From the NCBI GenBank assembly GCA_023247595.1, contig JAHFGF010000003.1, positions 1 through 23,988 on the forward strand: DNA of 23,988 nt, given 5' to 3'. Below the pieces are notes generated by a model. The model saw only the letters and a list, made by a program, of their open reading frames with translations, was not told the origin of the DNA and searched no databases. Positions 10,392-17,673 of the stretch are shown piece after piece (the stretch's first letter is position 1; each line of letters begins with the position of its first letter). Position numbers and translations under genes: made by a program. Source of the DNA: Candidatus Omnitrophota bacterium (GTDB taxonomy: Bacteria; Omnitrophota; Koll11; Zapsychrales; Fredricksoniimonadaceae).

Positions 10392-12164
10392 CTAATTCGA
10401 TTTATAAGCGTCCTCTGAAAAAAACTGAGGAGCCATTTCTTTTGTTTTGATTGTCACAAATTCTTCAACTTCGGTCGCTGTTTTTAATTCCAAAACTTCC
10501 TGCACCAGCCGCTGCGCGTCGCTGTAGCGAATACTGCGGATCAATTTCTTAATCGGAAGAATACTCGCACAAGACATGCTTAACGCGTCAATACCCAAAC
10601 CGACCAATAAAAGCGCCTGTGACGGCTCGCCGGACATTTCCCCGCAGAGAGAAACCTGTTTGCCTTCATTATGTCCGGCATCAATAACCCTTTTGATCAT
10701 GCGGATAATCGCCGGATGAAACGGCTGGTACAAATGGGCTGTCTTTTCATTCACGCGGTCAACCGCCAAAGAATATTGAATCAAATCATTCGTACCGATA
10801 CTAAAAAAATCCGCTTCTTTGGCCAAGAGATCAGCCAGTATGACGGCGGCTGGCACTTCAATCATGATGCCGACCGGCATTTGCTCATTAAACGGTATTT
10901 TCTCCTCGCGAAGGCCGTCTTTGACTTCATTAAGAATAATATTGGCTTTTCGCAATTCTCCCAATCCGGCAATCATGGGATACATCATCCGGATATTACC
11001 GTAAACAGACGCCCGAAGAATGGCCCTTAACTGCGTCTTAAAAATATCCGGACGTTCCAAACAAAACTGAATGGCCCGCCAGCCCAAAAAAGGAGACATA
11101 TCTTTGGGAATCTGGACGCTGGAAATAAATTTATCCCCGCCTAAATCCAGAGTCCGGATGGTGATGGGCTTCTGCCCGACCGCTTGCGCAACCGTCCGGT
11201 AGGCCTGAAACTGTTCTTCTTCCGACGGCAGATCAATACGGTTCATATAAAAAAATTCGGTCCGGTATAACCCGATGCCTTGCGGGCCGACTTTCTGAAC
11301 CACATTGACTTCTTCGGAAATCTCCAGATTCGCTAAAATTAAAATGCTTTTTTTATCTAGGGTTTCAGCGGGCAGTTCTTTAATATCATCCAAACTGCCG
11401 CGAGACGCGATGATTTTATTCTGCTCTTTTTGATACAGATTAATTGTATTCGCGTCGGGATTGATGATGATAATCCCCTTTCGCCCGTCAACAATAACAA
11501 AATCCTGGTTGGAAATCCGCAACGTGGCATCTTTAAGCCCGACAACGGCAGGCACGCCCAAAGACTTCGCAATAATCGCGGTATGCGATGTTTTCCCGCC
11601 GATATCCGTCACAAAAGCCAATATCTTTTTGTTATACATGCTCACCGCGTCCGAAGGCGACAATTCATGGGCAATGATGATCAAATCTTCCGTGAGATTT
11701 TCTAAATCATGCAGACGGCTTTCATCCATCAGGTGCTTGAGCACCCGCCTGCCGATATCATTGATGTCCGCGGTTCTTTCCCGCAAATATTCATCTTTGA
11801 TTTTGGCAAACGACTGTGTGAATTTTTTAAGCACCATGAAAAAAATATATTCCGCCGACAGCTTCTGTTCCCGAATTCCCTTGATGACTTCCTGGATGAG
11901 CATTTTGTCTCCCAAGACCATCAGATGGGCGTCAAAGATTTGCGCGTTGAGTCCCGCGCGTTGCTGATCAATTTTCTTTTTTATATCGTAAATCTCATCC
12001 CGGGTTTTTCCCAAGGCTTCTTCAAAACGCGCGATTTCAATCATGACCTCCTGGTCCATAATCGCGCGTTTAGGAACAATGAAATCCTGCTTATCTAAAA
12101 TAAAAGCAGGACCGCTTGCTATTCCAGAAGCCGCAGGAACACCTTTTAAAACCATTTCACTCAT
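10392..12164 (-). CDS. ptsI: PTS enzyme I (phosphoenolpyruvate-protein phosphotransferase)
   Basis: It takes phosphate from phosphoenolpyruvate onto a histidine and passes it to HPr. The 590-residue protein has the HPr-binding N-terminal domain and the active histidine H194 in GGKTSHTAIIAKS. The C-terminal barrel carries RTEFFYM, IMIEVPAA, FFSIGTNDL (454-462) and C507 in SLCGEMSGE. There is no N-terminal GAF domain, so it is EI rather than the nitrogen-type PtsP, even though an EIIA-Ntr gene lies in the same operon. It follows ptsH by 15 nt. No clear Shine-Dalgarno sequence precedes the ATG at 12164. No sugar-specific EII gene is present in the window. Confidence 0.95.
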   Translation of the reverse strand: MSEMVLKGVPAASGIASGPAFILDKQDFIVPKRAIMDQEVMIEIARFEEALGKTRDEIYDIKKKIDQQRAGLNAQIFDAHLMVLGDKMLIQEVIKGIREQKLSAEYIFFMVLKKFTQSFAKIKDEYLRERTADINDIGRRVLKHLMDESRLHDLENLTEDLIIIAHELSPSDAVSMYNKKILAFVTDIGGKTSHTAIIAKSLGVPAVVGLKDATLRISNQDFVIVDGRKGIIIINPDANTINLYQKEQNKIIASRGSLDDIKELPAETLDKKSILILANLEISEEVNVVQKVGPQGIGLYRTEFFYMNRIDLPSEEEQFQAYRTVAQAVGQKPITIRTLDLGGDKFISSVQIPKDMSPFLGWRAIQFCLERPDIFKTQLRAILRASVYGNIRMMYPMIAGLGELRKANIILNEVKDGLREEKIPFNEQMPVGIMIEVPAAVILADLLAKEADFFSIGTNDLIQYSLAVDRVNEKTAHLYQPFHPAIIRMIKRVIDAGHNEGKQVSLCGEMSGEPSQALLLVGLGIDALSMSCASILPIKKLIRSIRYSDAQRLVQEVLELKTATEVEEFVTIKTKEMAPQFFSEDAYKSN

Positions 12165-12179
12165 GACTTGGATAATTCT

Positions 12180-12455
12180 TTAGAACGAGGGTTCGATGTT
12201 AGAATCAAAAAAACGTTTAATATCTTCCATGGCCAATTCTGAATCTGGGCCGTCGATGATAATCATAATCTTGCTTTGATAATGAGCCCCAAGCATCAAA
12301 AGCCCCATGATAGATTTGCCGTTGACCTGTTCCTGGTCTTTAATGACCGTGATTTCGGAGTCATACTTCTCCGCTATCTGGACAAAAAGCGCCGCCGGTC
12401 TGGCATGCAGGCCCTGTTTGTTGGTGATTGTGAATTCCCGTTCAATCTTAGGCAT
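12180..12455 (-). CDS. ptsH: HPr phosphocarrier
   Basis: This small cytoplasmic phosphocarrier relays phosphate from EI to EIIA proteins. The 91 residues include the active histidine H17 in GLHARPA. A serine at 48 in NGKSIMGLLML matches the site phosphorylated by HPr kinase in many bacteria, so kinase control is possible; no hprK is visible here. The ATG at 12455 has GGTGGA about 6 nt upstream. It lies between the yvcK-like gene and ptsI. Confidence 0.95.
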   Translation of the reverse strand: MPKIEREFTITNKQGLHARPAALFVQIAEKYDSEITVIKDQEQVNGKSIMGLLMLGAHYQSKIMIIIDGPDSELAMEDIKRFFDSNIEPSF

Positions 12456-12467
12456 AATATTCCACCA

Positions 12468-13709
12468 TTAACGACGGATAACGCGGTGCGATTCAATCAA
12501 TTTAATCAGCGCTGAAATTAATTTTTGTGAATCATGGCGCACATAATCTTTATAACTAATCAAATCCGTGGCATGCACCTTAATTCCCAACTCTTTGATT
12601 TTATCGACATCAGGCGAAACCGGAAATGAATTCTCTGTTTTATACCTCTCAAGCGCTTCCGACGGAATAGGTGAATTATTTAATATGCAGGCGCTTAAAC
12701 AATCTTTATTACTGTGCCGGATAATCGCCTGCAGATGGTCGGACGCGCTGTACCCTTCGGTCTCTCCCAGCTGCGTCATGACATTGCAGACATAAATTTT
12801 AAAAGCCGACGATTTCGCGATGGCTTCCGACATTCCGTGAATAATAAGGTTCGGTATGACGCTTGTAAACAAACTTCCCGGACCCATGACAATAATTTCC
12901 GCTTCATTGATGGCATCCAAGGCTTCCTGGGTCGGTTTGGCGTCATCAGGGTTAAGAAAAATACGTTTGATGGCAACCCCCGGACGTGGAATTTTCGCCT
13001 CGCCATGGGTGATGGAACCATCCATATATTCCGCGACTAAATGCACATTTGTAACAGTCGACGGAACAACCTTGCCTCTAATCGCCAAAACTTTACTGGA
13101 CTCTTCAACCGCTTTATTAAAATCCCCGCCTGTTAACTTAAACATCGCGGTTAAAAATAAATTTCCGAAACTATGCCCCTGTAACTGCGAATCCTCGGAA
13201 AATCGATATTGAAATAATTCCCCCATCAGCGCCGGCGCATCAGCCAGAGCCACCAAACAATTGCGAATATCTCCAGGAGCGACGATATTAAACTCTTCTC
13301 GCAATCGTCCCGATGAACCGCCGCTGTCGGCCACCGTCACGATGGCTGTCAGGTTTGATGTATATTCCTTTAAACCCAGCAATAAATGCGAAAGCCCGTG
13401 TCCGCCGCCGATGGCAACAATCTTGGGCCCTCGTTCCAAATACCGTCGCTGATAAAGAATGTTGACTAAATCTTGTTCGTGCTTCGGCAGGAAAAGAGTG
13501 ATCAAAGAAACGATCATTTTTCCCATGCCTAGAACGATAAACATCATTCCGCAGACGATAATGACGAAACTAAAGCCACGGACAAAATTGTAGGTGCTTA
13601 ACGCGCAAACAACGCCGAAACCAACGATGATAACCCCAACCAAAGACGTAAAGATCCATCTTTTAAGTCTGATGCCGGGGTATAACAGCTTGATGAAATT
13701 GTTTGGCAT
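12468..13709 (-). CDS. YvcK/CofD-like protein with membrane anchor
   Basis: It belongs to the YvcK (gluconeogenesis factor) family, which binds UDP-GlcNAc in Bacillus and affects central carbon use and cell-wall synthesis. The 413 residues begin with two membrane segments (about 18-38 and 45-70). The conserved core follows: IGGGHGLSHLLLGLK (the usual GGGTG threonine is histidine), ADSGGSSGRLR, PGDIRNCLVALA, GHSFGNL and MGPGSLFTSVIPNL. Bacillus YvcK (about 317 residues) lacks the anchor. The ATG lies 5 nt after the ptsN stop with no Shine-Dalgarno sequence, so it is probably read by coupling. 2-phospho-L-lactate transferase (CofD) shares the fold but is less likely in this setting. Confidence 0.88.
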   Translation of the reverse strand: MPNNFIKLLYPGIRLKRWIFTSLVGVIIVGFGVVCALSTYNFVRGFSFVIIVCGMMFIVLGMGKMIVSLITLFLPKHEQDLVNILYQRRYLERGPKIVAIGGGHGLSHLLLGLKEYTSNLTAIVTVADSGGSSGRLREEFNIVAPGDIRNCLVALADAPALMGELFQYRFSEDSQLQGHSFGNLFLTAMFKLTGGDFNKAVEESSKVLAIRGKVVPSTVTNVHLVAEYMDGSITHGEAKIPRPGVAIKRIFLNPDDAKPTQEALDAINEAEIIVMGPGSLFTSVIPNLIIHGMSEAIAKSSAFKIYVCNVMTQLGETEGYSASDHLQAIIRHSNKDCLSACILNNSPIPSEALERYKTENSFPVSPDVDKIKELGIKVHATDLISYKDYVRHDSQKLISALIKLIESHRVIRR

Positions 13710-13714
13710 GACAA

Positions 13715-14185
13715 TCAGGTATTGCGGGCGTCTTCTTGAGAAACAAGTTCGATGATGTCTTTATGATCCTTGGCTGACTTCAAACTTTCCCGAAAATATT
13801 TGTCTTTTAAAAGGCGTGAAACCCGGGCCAATGCCTTTAAATGCGGCCCAGCTGAATCTTGTGGAGCCAATAAGATGAAAAAAATATGGGCAGGTTCCCC
13901 ATCCAATGAATCAAAATTAACGCCCTTTTTGCTTATTCCCAGACCAGCGACTAATTCTGTAACGCAATCGGATTTTCCGTGCGGGATGGCGATTCCTTGT
14001 CCAATGGCCGTTGAACCTAATGCCTCACGGGCCATGATGATTTCTACGACCTTTGTCTTGTGTTTTTTCTCAACCGTGCCTGAATTAACTAAAAGCGAAA
14101 CCAACTCATCTATAATTTCGGCTTTATTCTTGGCTTTGAGGTCCGAAGTAACAGCGTCGGAACACAAGAAGTCCTTAATCTTCAT
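13715..14185 (-). CDS. ptsN: PTS EIIA-Ntr-type protein
   Basis: This is a mannitol/fructose-type EIIA domain acting as a phosphorylated regulator rather than part of a transporter. It has 156 residues with the active histidine H69 in GIAIPHGKS and the family's ALGSTAIGQG lead-in. No fused EIIB or EIIC domain is present, which supports the regulatory PtsN type. AAGGAG precedes the ATG at 14185. It is the first gene of the ptsN-yvcK-ptsH-ptsI series, so its phosphate donors EI and HPr are made from the same transcript. Its target cannot be deduced. Confidence 0.92.
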   Translation of the reverse strand: MKIKDFLCSDAVTSDLKAKNKAEIIDELVSLLVNSGTVEKKHKTKVVEIIMAREALGSTAIGQGIAIPHGKSDCVTELVAGLGISKKGVNFDSLDGEPAHIFFILLAPQDSAGPHLKALARVSRLLKDKYFRESLKSAKDHKDIIELVSQEDARNT

Positions 14186-14249
14186 TATTTAAACTCCTTC
14201 TTAAAAAGCAAAACTATTGATTCGAAATTCACAAACGGAAAATGTAATG

Positions 14250-14323
14250 AGCGGCGGGTGGGGCTCGAACCCACGACATCCACCTTGGCAAGGTGGCATT
14301 CTAGCCAACTGAATTACCGCCGC
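14250..14323 (-). tRNA. tRNA-Gly(GCC)
   Basis: It folds as a full cloverleaf: acceptor GCGGCGG/CCGCCGC, anticodon stem CCACC/GGTGG around the loop TTGCCAA (anticodon GCC), and T-arm GTGGG-TTCGAGC-CCCAC. The discriminator is T and no CCA is encoded. Confidence 0.97.
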
Positions 14324-14395
14324 AAAAAATCAAATAACCGAGACAAAGCTTATCAAAATATCAGAAAGATTACAAACATCATCAAGAAATTCTAA

Positions 14396-14477
14396 TGGGC
14401 GGAAGAGGACTTGAACCTCCATGGGTCTCCCCACTAGTTCCTAAGACTAGCGCGTCTACCAATTCCGCCATCCGCCC
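14396..14477 (-). tRNA. tRNA-Leu(TAG)
   Basis: This is a long-variable-arm tRNA: acceptor GGGCGGA/TCCGCCC, anticodon stem CTAGT/ACTAG around the loop CTTAGGA (anticodon TAG), a variable hairpin closed by GGG/CCC, and a T-arm with TTCAAGT. The discriminator is A and CCA is not encoded. Confidence 0.97.
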
Positions 14478-14484
14478 AGATCCA

Positions 14485-14593
14485 GTGACCAGTGCTCTGT
14501 GACCAGTGATCAAGAACGGATTCAAAATACATAAAAATCACTATGTATATTTAAGACCATTCCTGGTCACTGGGCACTGGTTTCTGGGCACTG
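14485..14593. repeat. Inverted element with 14-nt periodic arms between tRNA-Leu and tRNA-Lys
   Basis: The left arm has GTGACCAGTG at 14485-14494 and again at 14499-14508, 14 nt apart. The right arm has CTGGGCACTG at 14570-14579 and 14584-14593, also 14 nt apart, preceded by CTGGTCAC. A perfect ATACATA/TATGTAT stem (14527-14533 with 14542-14548) marks the centre. It contains no gene and would separate two tRNAs in one transcript. Confidence 0.8.
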
Positions 14594-14598
14594 AAACG

Positions 14599-14672
14599 TG
14601 ACCCACCCGCGACTCGAACGCGGCACCCCTACCTTAAAAGGGTAGTGCTCTACCAGGATGAGCTAGTGGGTC
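14599..14672 (-). tRNA. tRNA-Lys(TTT)
   Basis: The cloverleaf has acceptor GACCCAC/GTGGGTC, D-arm with AGCTCA...TAGAGCA, anticodon stem CTACC/GGTAG around the loop CTTTTAA (anticodon TTT), and T-loop TTCGAGT. The discriminator is A and no CCA is encoded. It is the tRNA nearest to frr. Confidence 0.97.
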
Positions 14673-14731
14673 GAAAAACTACAGATTAAAAATTATTTGT
14701 ATCAAAGAACATGCCAAACAACCGCACTCGA

Positions 14732-15289
14732 CTAAAAATCTTTTAACTCTTTACTCTTTCGCTCAAGAGTCAAATCGACTTCTTTAATATATTTATCAGT
14801 CATCTTCTGAATCGTATCTTGACCTTTTTTGCTGTCATCCTCGGAAACAGTGCTGTCTTTTTCAAGCTTATGGATTCTATCGTTGGCATCCCGGCGGATA
14901 GAACGCAGCGCAACGCGGCCTTTTTCAGCCATATCTTTGACAACCTTAATCATCTCTTCACGCCGTTCGGCGGATAACTGCGGAAATGTCAGACGGATAA
15001 TTTTTCCGTCGTTCATCGGATTTATTCCAAGTTTGGAAGTTGAAATGGCGCGTTCAATATCTGCCAGCGCGGCCGCATCCCAGGGCTGAACCACAACCGT
15101 ACGGGCATCCGGCGAAGAAACCGCGGCGATATGACGGATTGTCGTCGGAGAACCATAATATTCCACATGCATTTCTTCAATCAAAGACGGCTGCGCGCGG
15201 CCGGTGCGTACTTCTCCGAATTCGCGGGTCAGCGTTTCCATCGTTTTTTTCATCTTTACTTCCGTCTGAGTCAAAACGTCTTTAATCAT
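14732..15289 (-). CDS. frr: Ribosome recycling factor
   Basis: With EF-G it splits the post-termination ribosome. The 185 residues match the family length. Features include the N-terminal helix (MKKTMETLTREFGEVRTGRAQPSL), the VEYYG strand, VVQPWD, the LTFPQLSAERREEM segment and the ALRSIRRDAND helix. AAAAGGAGG sits 5 nt before the ATG at 15289. It follows pyrH by 11 nt, the usual order rpsB-tsf-pyrH-frr. Confidence 0.97.
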   Translation of the reverse strand: MIKDVLTQTEVKMKKTMETLTREFGEVRTGRAQPSLIEEMHVEYYGSPTTIRHIAAVSSPDARTVVVQPWDAAALADIERAISTSKLGINPMNDGKIIRLTFPQLSAERREEMIKVVKDMAEKGRVALRSIRRDANDRIHKLEKDSTVSEDDSKKGQDTIQKMTDKYIKEVDLTLERKSKELKDF

Positions 15290-15300
15290 ATGGCCTCCTT

Positions 15301-16029
15301 TTATCTGACGATCGTACCGATCTTTTCGCCATAGACAGCCTTCTTAATATTACCCGGCTTTAAAAGGTTAAAAACAATGATGGGCAGATTATTGTCCATG
15401 CACATGCTGATCGCGGTTGCGTCCATCACTTTTAAATTTTTGCGCAAAACATCAATAAATTTTAATTCCGTGAATTTCTTGGCATTCTTGACTTTCATCG
15501 GATCCGCGGAATAAACGCCGTCGACCTTGGTCGCTTTCATAATGACATCGCATTTGATTTCCGTTGCCCGAAGGGCCGCGGCTGTGTCGGTTGTGAAATA
15601 CGGATTTCCTGTTCCGGCGACAAAAATGACAACGCGTCTTTTTTCCAAATGGCGGACCGCGCGTCTCCAGATATATGGTTCTGCGATCGCCTGCATTTCA
15701 ATGGCGGTCAGCACGCGCGTGGCAATGCCTTTTTGTTCCAGCGCGTTTTGAAGAGCTAAACCGTTCATGACCGTTGCCAGCATGCCCATATAATCCGCAA
15801 CCGTTCGCTCCAATCCAAAATGTTTAGAAGCCACTTGTCCGCGAAAGATATTGCCTCCGCCGACAACCAACGCCACCTGAACACCATCGTCATGGACTTC
15901 TTTAATCTGAGCGGCCAATGAAGCGCACATCTCCGCGTCAATGCCATGATTCTGCTTACCTAAAAGAGCTTCACCGCTGAGTTTAAGAAGGATACGTTTG
16001 TAACAAGGGGCTTTTTTGGTCAAAGGCAC
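15301..16029 (-). CDS. pyrH: UMP kinase
   Basis: It phosphorylates UMP to UDP with ATP; the bacterial form is a hexameric amino-acid-kinase fold enzyme. The 242 residues carry KLSGEAL (16-22), GGGNIFRG (57-64), ADYMGMLAT and [19 protein letters not shown], all diagnostic. The start is GTG at 16029: GGGAG, at the end of tsf, lies about 8 nt upstream, and 2 nt separate it from the tsf stop. The third codon is a TTG alternative with worse spacing. Confidence 0.97.
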   Translation of the reverse strand: MPLTKKAPCYKRILLKLSGEALLGKQNHGIDAEMCASLAAQIKEVHDDGVQVALVVGGGNIFRGQVASKHFGLERTVADYMGMLATVMNGLALQNALEQKGIATRVLTAIEMQAIAEPYIWRRAVRHLEKRRVVIFVAGTGNPYFTTDTAAALRATEIKCDVIMKATKVDGVYSADPMKVKNAKKFTELKFIDVLRKNLKVMDATAISMCMDNNLPIIVFNLLKPGNIKKAVYGEKIGTIVR

Positions 16030-16031
16030 AA

Positions 16032-16544
16032 TTATTCTCCCACTTTAAATCTGGAAAAACGTCCGACGCGGATATTTTCACCGATTTTTGCAATGAGTTC
16101 ATTAAGAAGATCTTGGATCGTCTTACTGGCATCACGAACGAATGACTGCTCCAGAAGGCAATACTGCTTCACATCCGGTTCCTTGGCTAAAACATCGGCT
16201 GGAACATCTTCTTTTTTAATATAACGCGGAGCCATCGCGGTGATGTGTATCGCAACGTCCTTACAAAACTTGATGAAATCTTCGCTGCGGGCCACGAAGT
16301 CGGTTTCGCAGTTAATCTCCACTAAAGACCCAATCTTGGAACCATTGTGGATGTATGCCTCCACCCGACCTTCTTTGGCTTCGCGATCACCTTTTTTCAA
16401 CGCCATCTCTAAACCACGTTTACGCAGCAGATCTTTGGCTTTTTCAAAATTACCGCCAGCCTCTTCCAAGGCTTTTTTACAATCAATGACCCCACAACCG
16501 GTCTCTTCACGTAACTTTTTAATATCATCTGCTGAAAAGCCCAT
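16032..16544 (-). CDS. tsf: Elongation factor Ts (short form)
   Basis: It exchanges GDP for GTP on EF-Tu. The N-terminal UBA-like domain contains [16 protein letters not shown]. The core has GRVEAYIH, the signature [16 protein letters not shown] and the final [11 protein letters not shown]. At 170 residues it is much shorter than the E. coli protein (about 283) and somewhat shorter than compact forms of about 196, which have one core subdomain rather than two. It is complete, not truncated. The ATG at 16544 has AAAGGGAA upstream. Confidence 0.96.
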   Translation of the reverse strand: MGFSADDIKKLREETGCGVIDCKKALEEAGGNFEKAKDLLRKRGLEMALKKGDREAKEGRVEAYIHNGSKIGSLVEINCETDFVARSEDFIKFCKDVAIHITAMAPRYIKKEDVPADVLAKEPDVKQYCLLEQSFVRDASKTIQDLLNELIAKIGENIRVGRFSRFKVGE

Positions 16545-16575
16545 TGAAATTCCCTTTCAAATCGAATAATATAAT

Positions 16576-17370
16576 TTATTTTTTCTCTTCCGCTGCAGCA
16601 GAACCCTGGGGCAAAACATTGACTTCCCCGCTGGCTTCAACGTCGTGCTTGACATCCGCATTCTTACGGGCGGCATCAGCGGCAATATATTCATTGCGGC
16701 CTTCAATAATACTATCGGCAATTAAGCCGGTAATGTATTTAATGGATTTAACCGCGTCGTCATTCGCCGGGATTGGATAGGCAATTTTATCCGGATCACA
16801 ATTGGTGTCGACGATACCGACCACAGGGATATTCAAACGAATAGCTTCATTAATCGCGTTCTCTTCATTTTTGGTATCAATGACGTAAAGCACATCCGGC
16901 ATGCCGGGCATTTCACGGATACCGCCGAGATCGCGGATTAAGCGTTCTTTTTCCTTATTCAACAGCGCGATTTCTTTTTTGGTCAGCTTGGCAAAAATAC
17001 CGTCGGCTTCCATGCGTTCGATATCTTTAAGTTTACGGATGGATTTCTTAACGGTTTCAAAATTAGTTAAAAGTCCGCCCATCCAGCGGTTTTTCACATA
17101 ATACATGCCGGTACGCGTAGCTTCCTGCTCGATGACATCCTGAGCTTGCTTTTTTGTACCAACAAAAAGCACTCGACCGCCTTTGGCAGCAATCGAGCGC
17201 ATAACATCACGGGCTTGGTTTAAATAATCAACGGTTTTTTCAAGGTCAATGATGTAAATCCCGCCGCGTTCACCGAAAATAAATCTTTTCATTTTAGGGT
17301 TCCAACGACGGCTCTGATGGCCGAAGTGAACGCCTGACTCCAACAACCTTTTAACAATTTCGGTAGTCAT
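16576..17370 (-). CDS. rpsB: 30S ribosomal protein S2
   Basis: This is a small-subunit protein of the body-head junction. The 264 residues show [65 protein letters not shown] and [11 protein letters not shown] low-complexity Ala/Glu-rich tail of about 30 residues extends beyond the usual C-terminus. The ATG at 17370 is preceded by AAGGAG; an in-frame ATG at 17388 overlaps that site and adds six atypical residues, so I reject it. It is the first gene of the translation operon, behind a long leader. Confidence 0.97.
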   Translation of the reverse strand: MTTEIVKRLLESGVHFGHQSRRWNPKMKRFIFGERGGIYIIDLEKTVDYLNQARDVMRSIAAKGGRVLFVGTKKQAQDVIEQEATRTGMYYVKNRWMGGLLTNFETVKKSIRKLKDIERMEADGIFAKLTKKEIALLNKEKERLIRDLGGIREMPGMPDVLYVIDTKNEENAINEAIRLNIPVVGIVDTNCDPDKIAYPIPANDDAVKSIKYITGLIADSIIEGRNEYIAADAARKNADVKHDVEASGEVNVLPQGSAAAEEKK

Positions 17371-17398
17371 ACAACTTTTCTCCTTCATGCGATGTCCG

Positions 17399-17552
17399 CT
17401 GTTTTATTTTCGATTCCGATCCAGACTTAATCGAAAAAGAGCGTGAGAGCGAAACAGGTTATCCGAAAACTTTTCGGAAATAAGCATGCTAATCCCACCT
17501 CATTACCTTAGCCATGCTCTTGATTAATAAATAGACCTATAAATCAGGTCTA
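17399..17552 (-). ncRNA. Structured 5' leader of rpsB (candidate cis-regulatory RNA)
   Basis: In transcript order there are four stems. TAGACCT/AGGTCTA (17552-17532) has a 7-nt loop. AGCATGGCTAA pairs with TTAGCATGCT (17520-17483, one bulge) around a 15-nt loop, GGTAATGAGGTGGGA. CCGAA/TTCGG spans 17477-17463. CTGTTT/AAACAG (17457-17399) encloses a perfect 9-bp stem, TTTTCGATT/AATCGAAAA (17437-17407). I do not recognise a named family. S2 autoregulation is known in gammaproteobacteria and would be the first idea here, by analogy only. Confidence 0.55.
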
Positions 17553-17564
17553 AATTGAATTGAT

Positions 17565-17593
17565 AGTATAACCAACAATTATTTTTTTTGCAA
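17565..17593 (-). promoter_or_regulatory. Promoter of the rpsB operon
   Basis: On the minus strand, -35 TTGCAA (17593-17588), a 17-nt A/T-rich spacer and -10 TATACT (17570-17565) fit a housekeeping sigma promoter. The predicted start near 17558 places the first leader hairpin at the very 5' end of the RNA. Confidence 0.7.
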
Positions 17594-17673
17594 ACAATTA
17601 TTTATGCTGAATTGTTCAATAACAAGAGCGATATCGTCGTTATTATCCATCCTTCTTAAGCGCACCTAATAAC

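Noticed and set aside
11461..11967. Plus-strand frame of 168 codons opposite ptsI
   Set aside because: It is fully contained in a well-conserved enzyme I gene on the other strand, with composition typical of a shadow frame.
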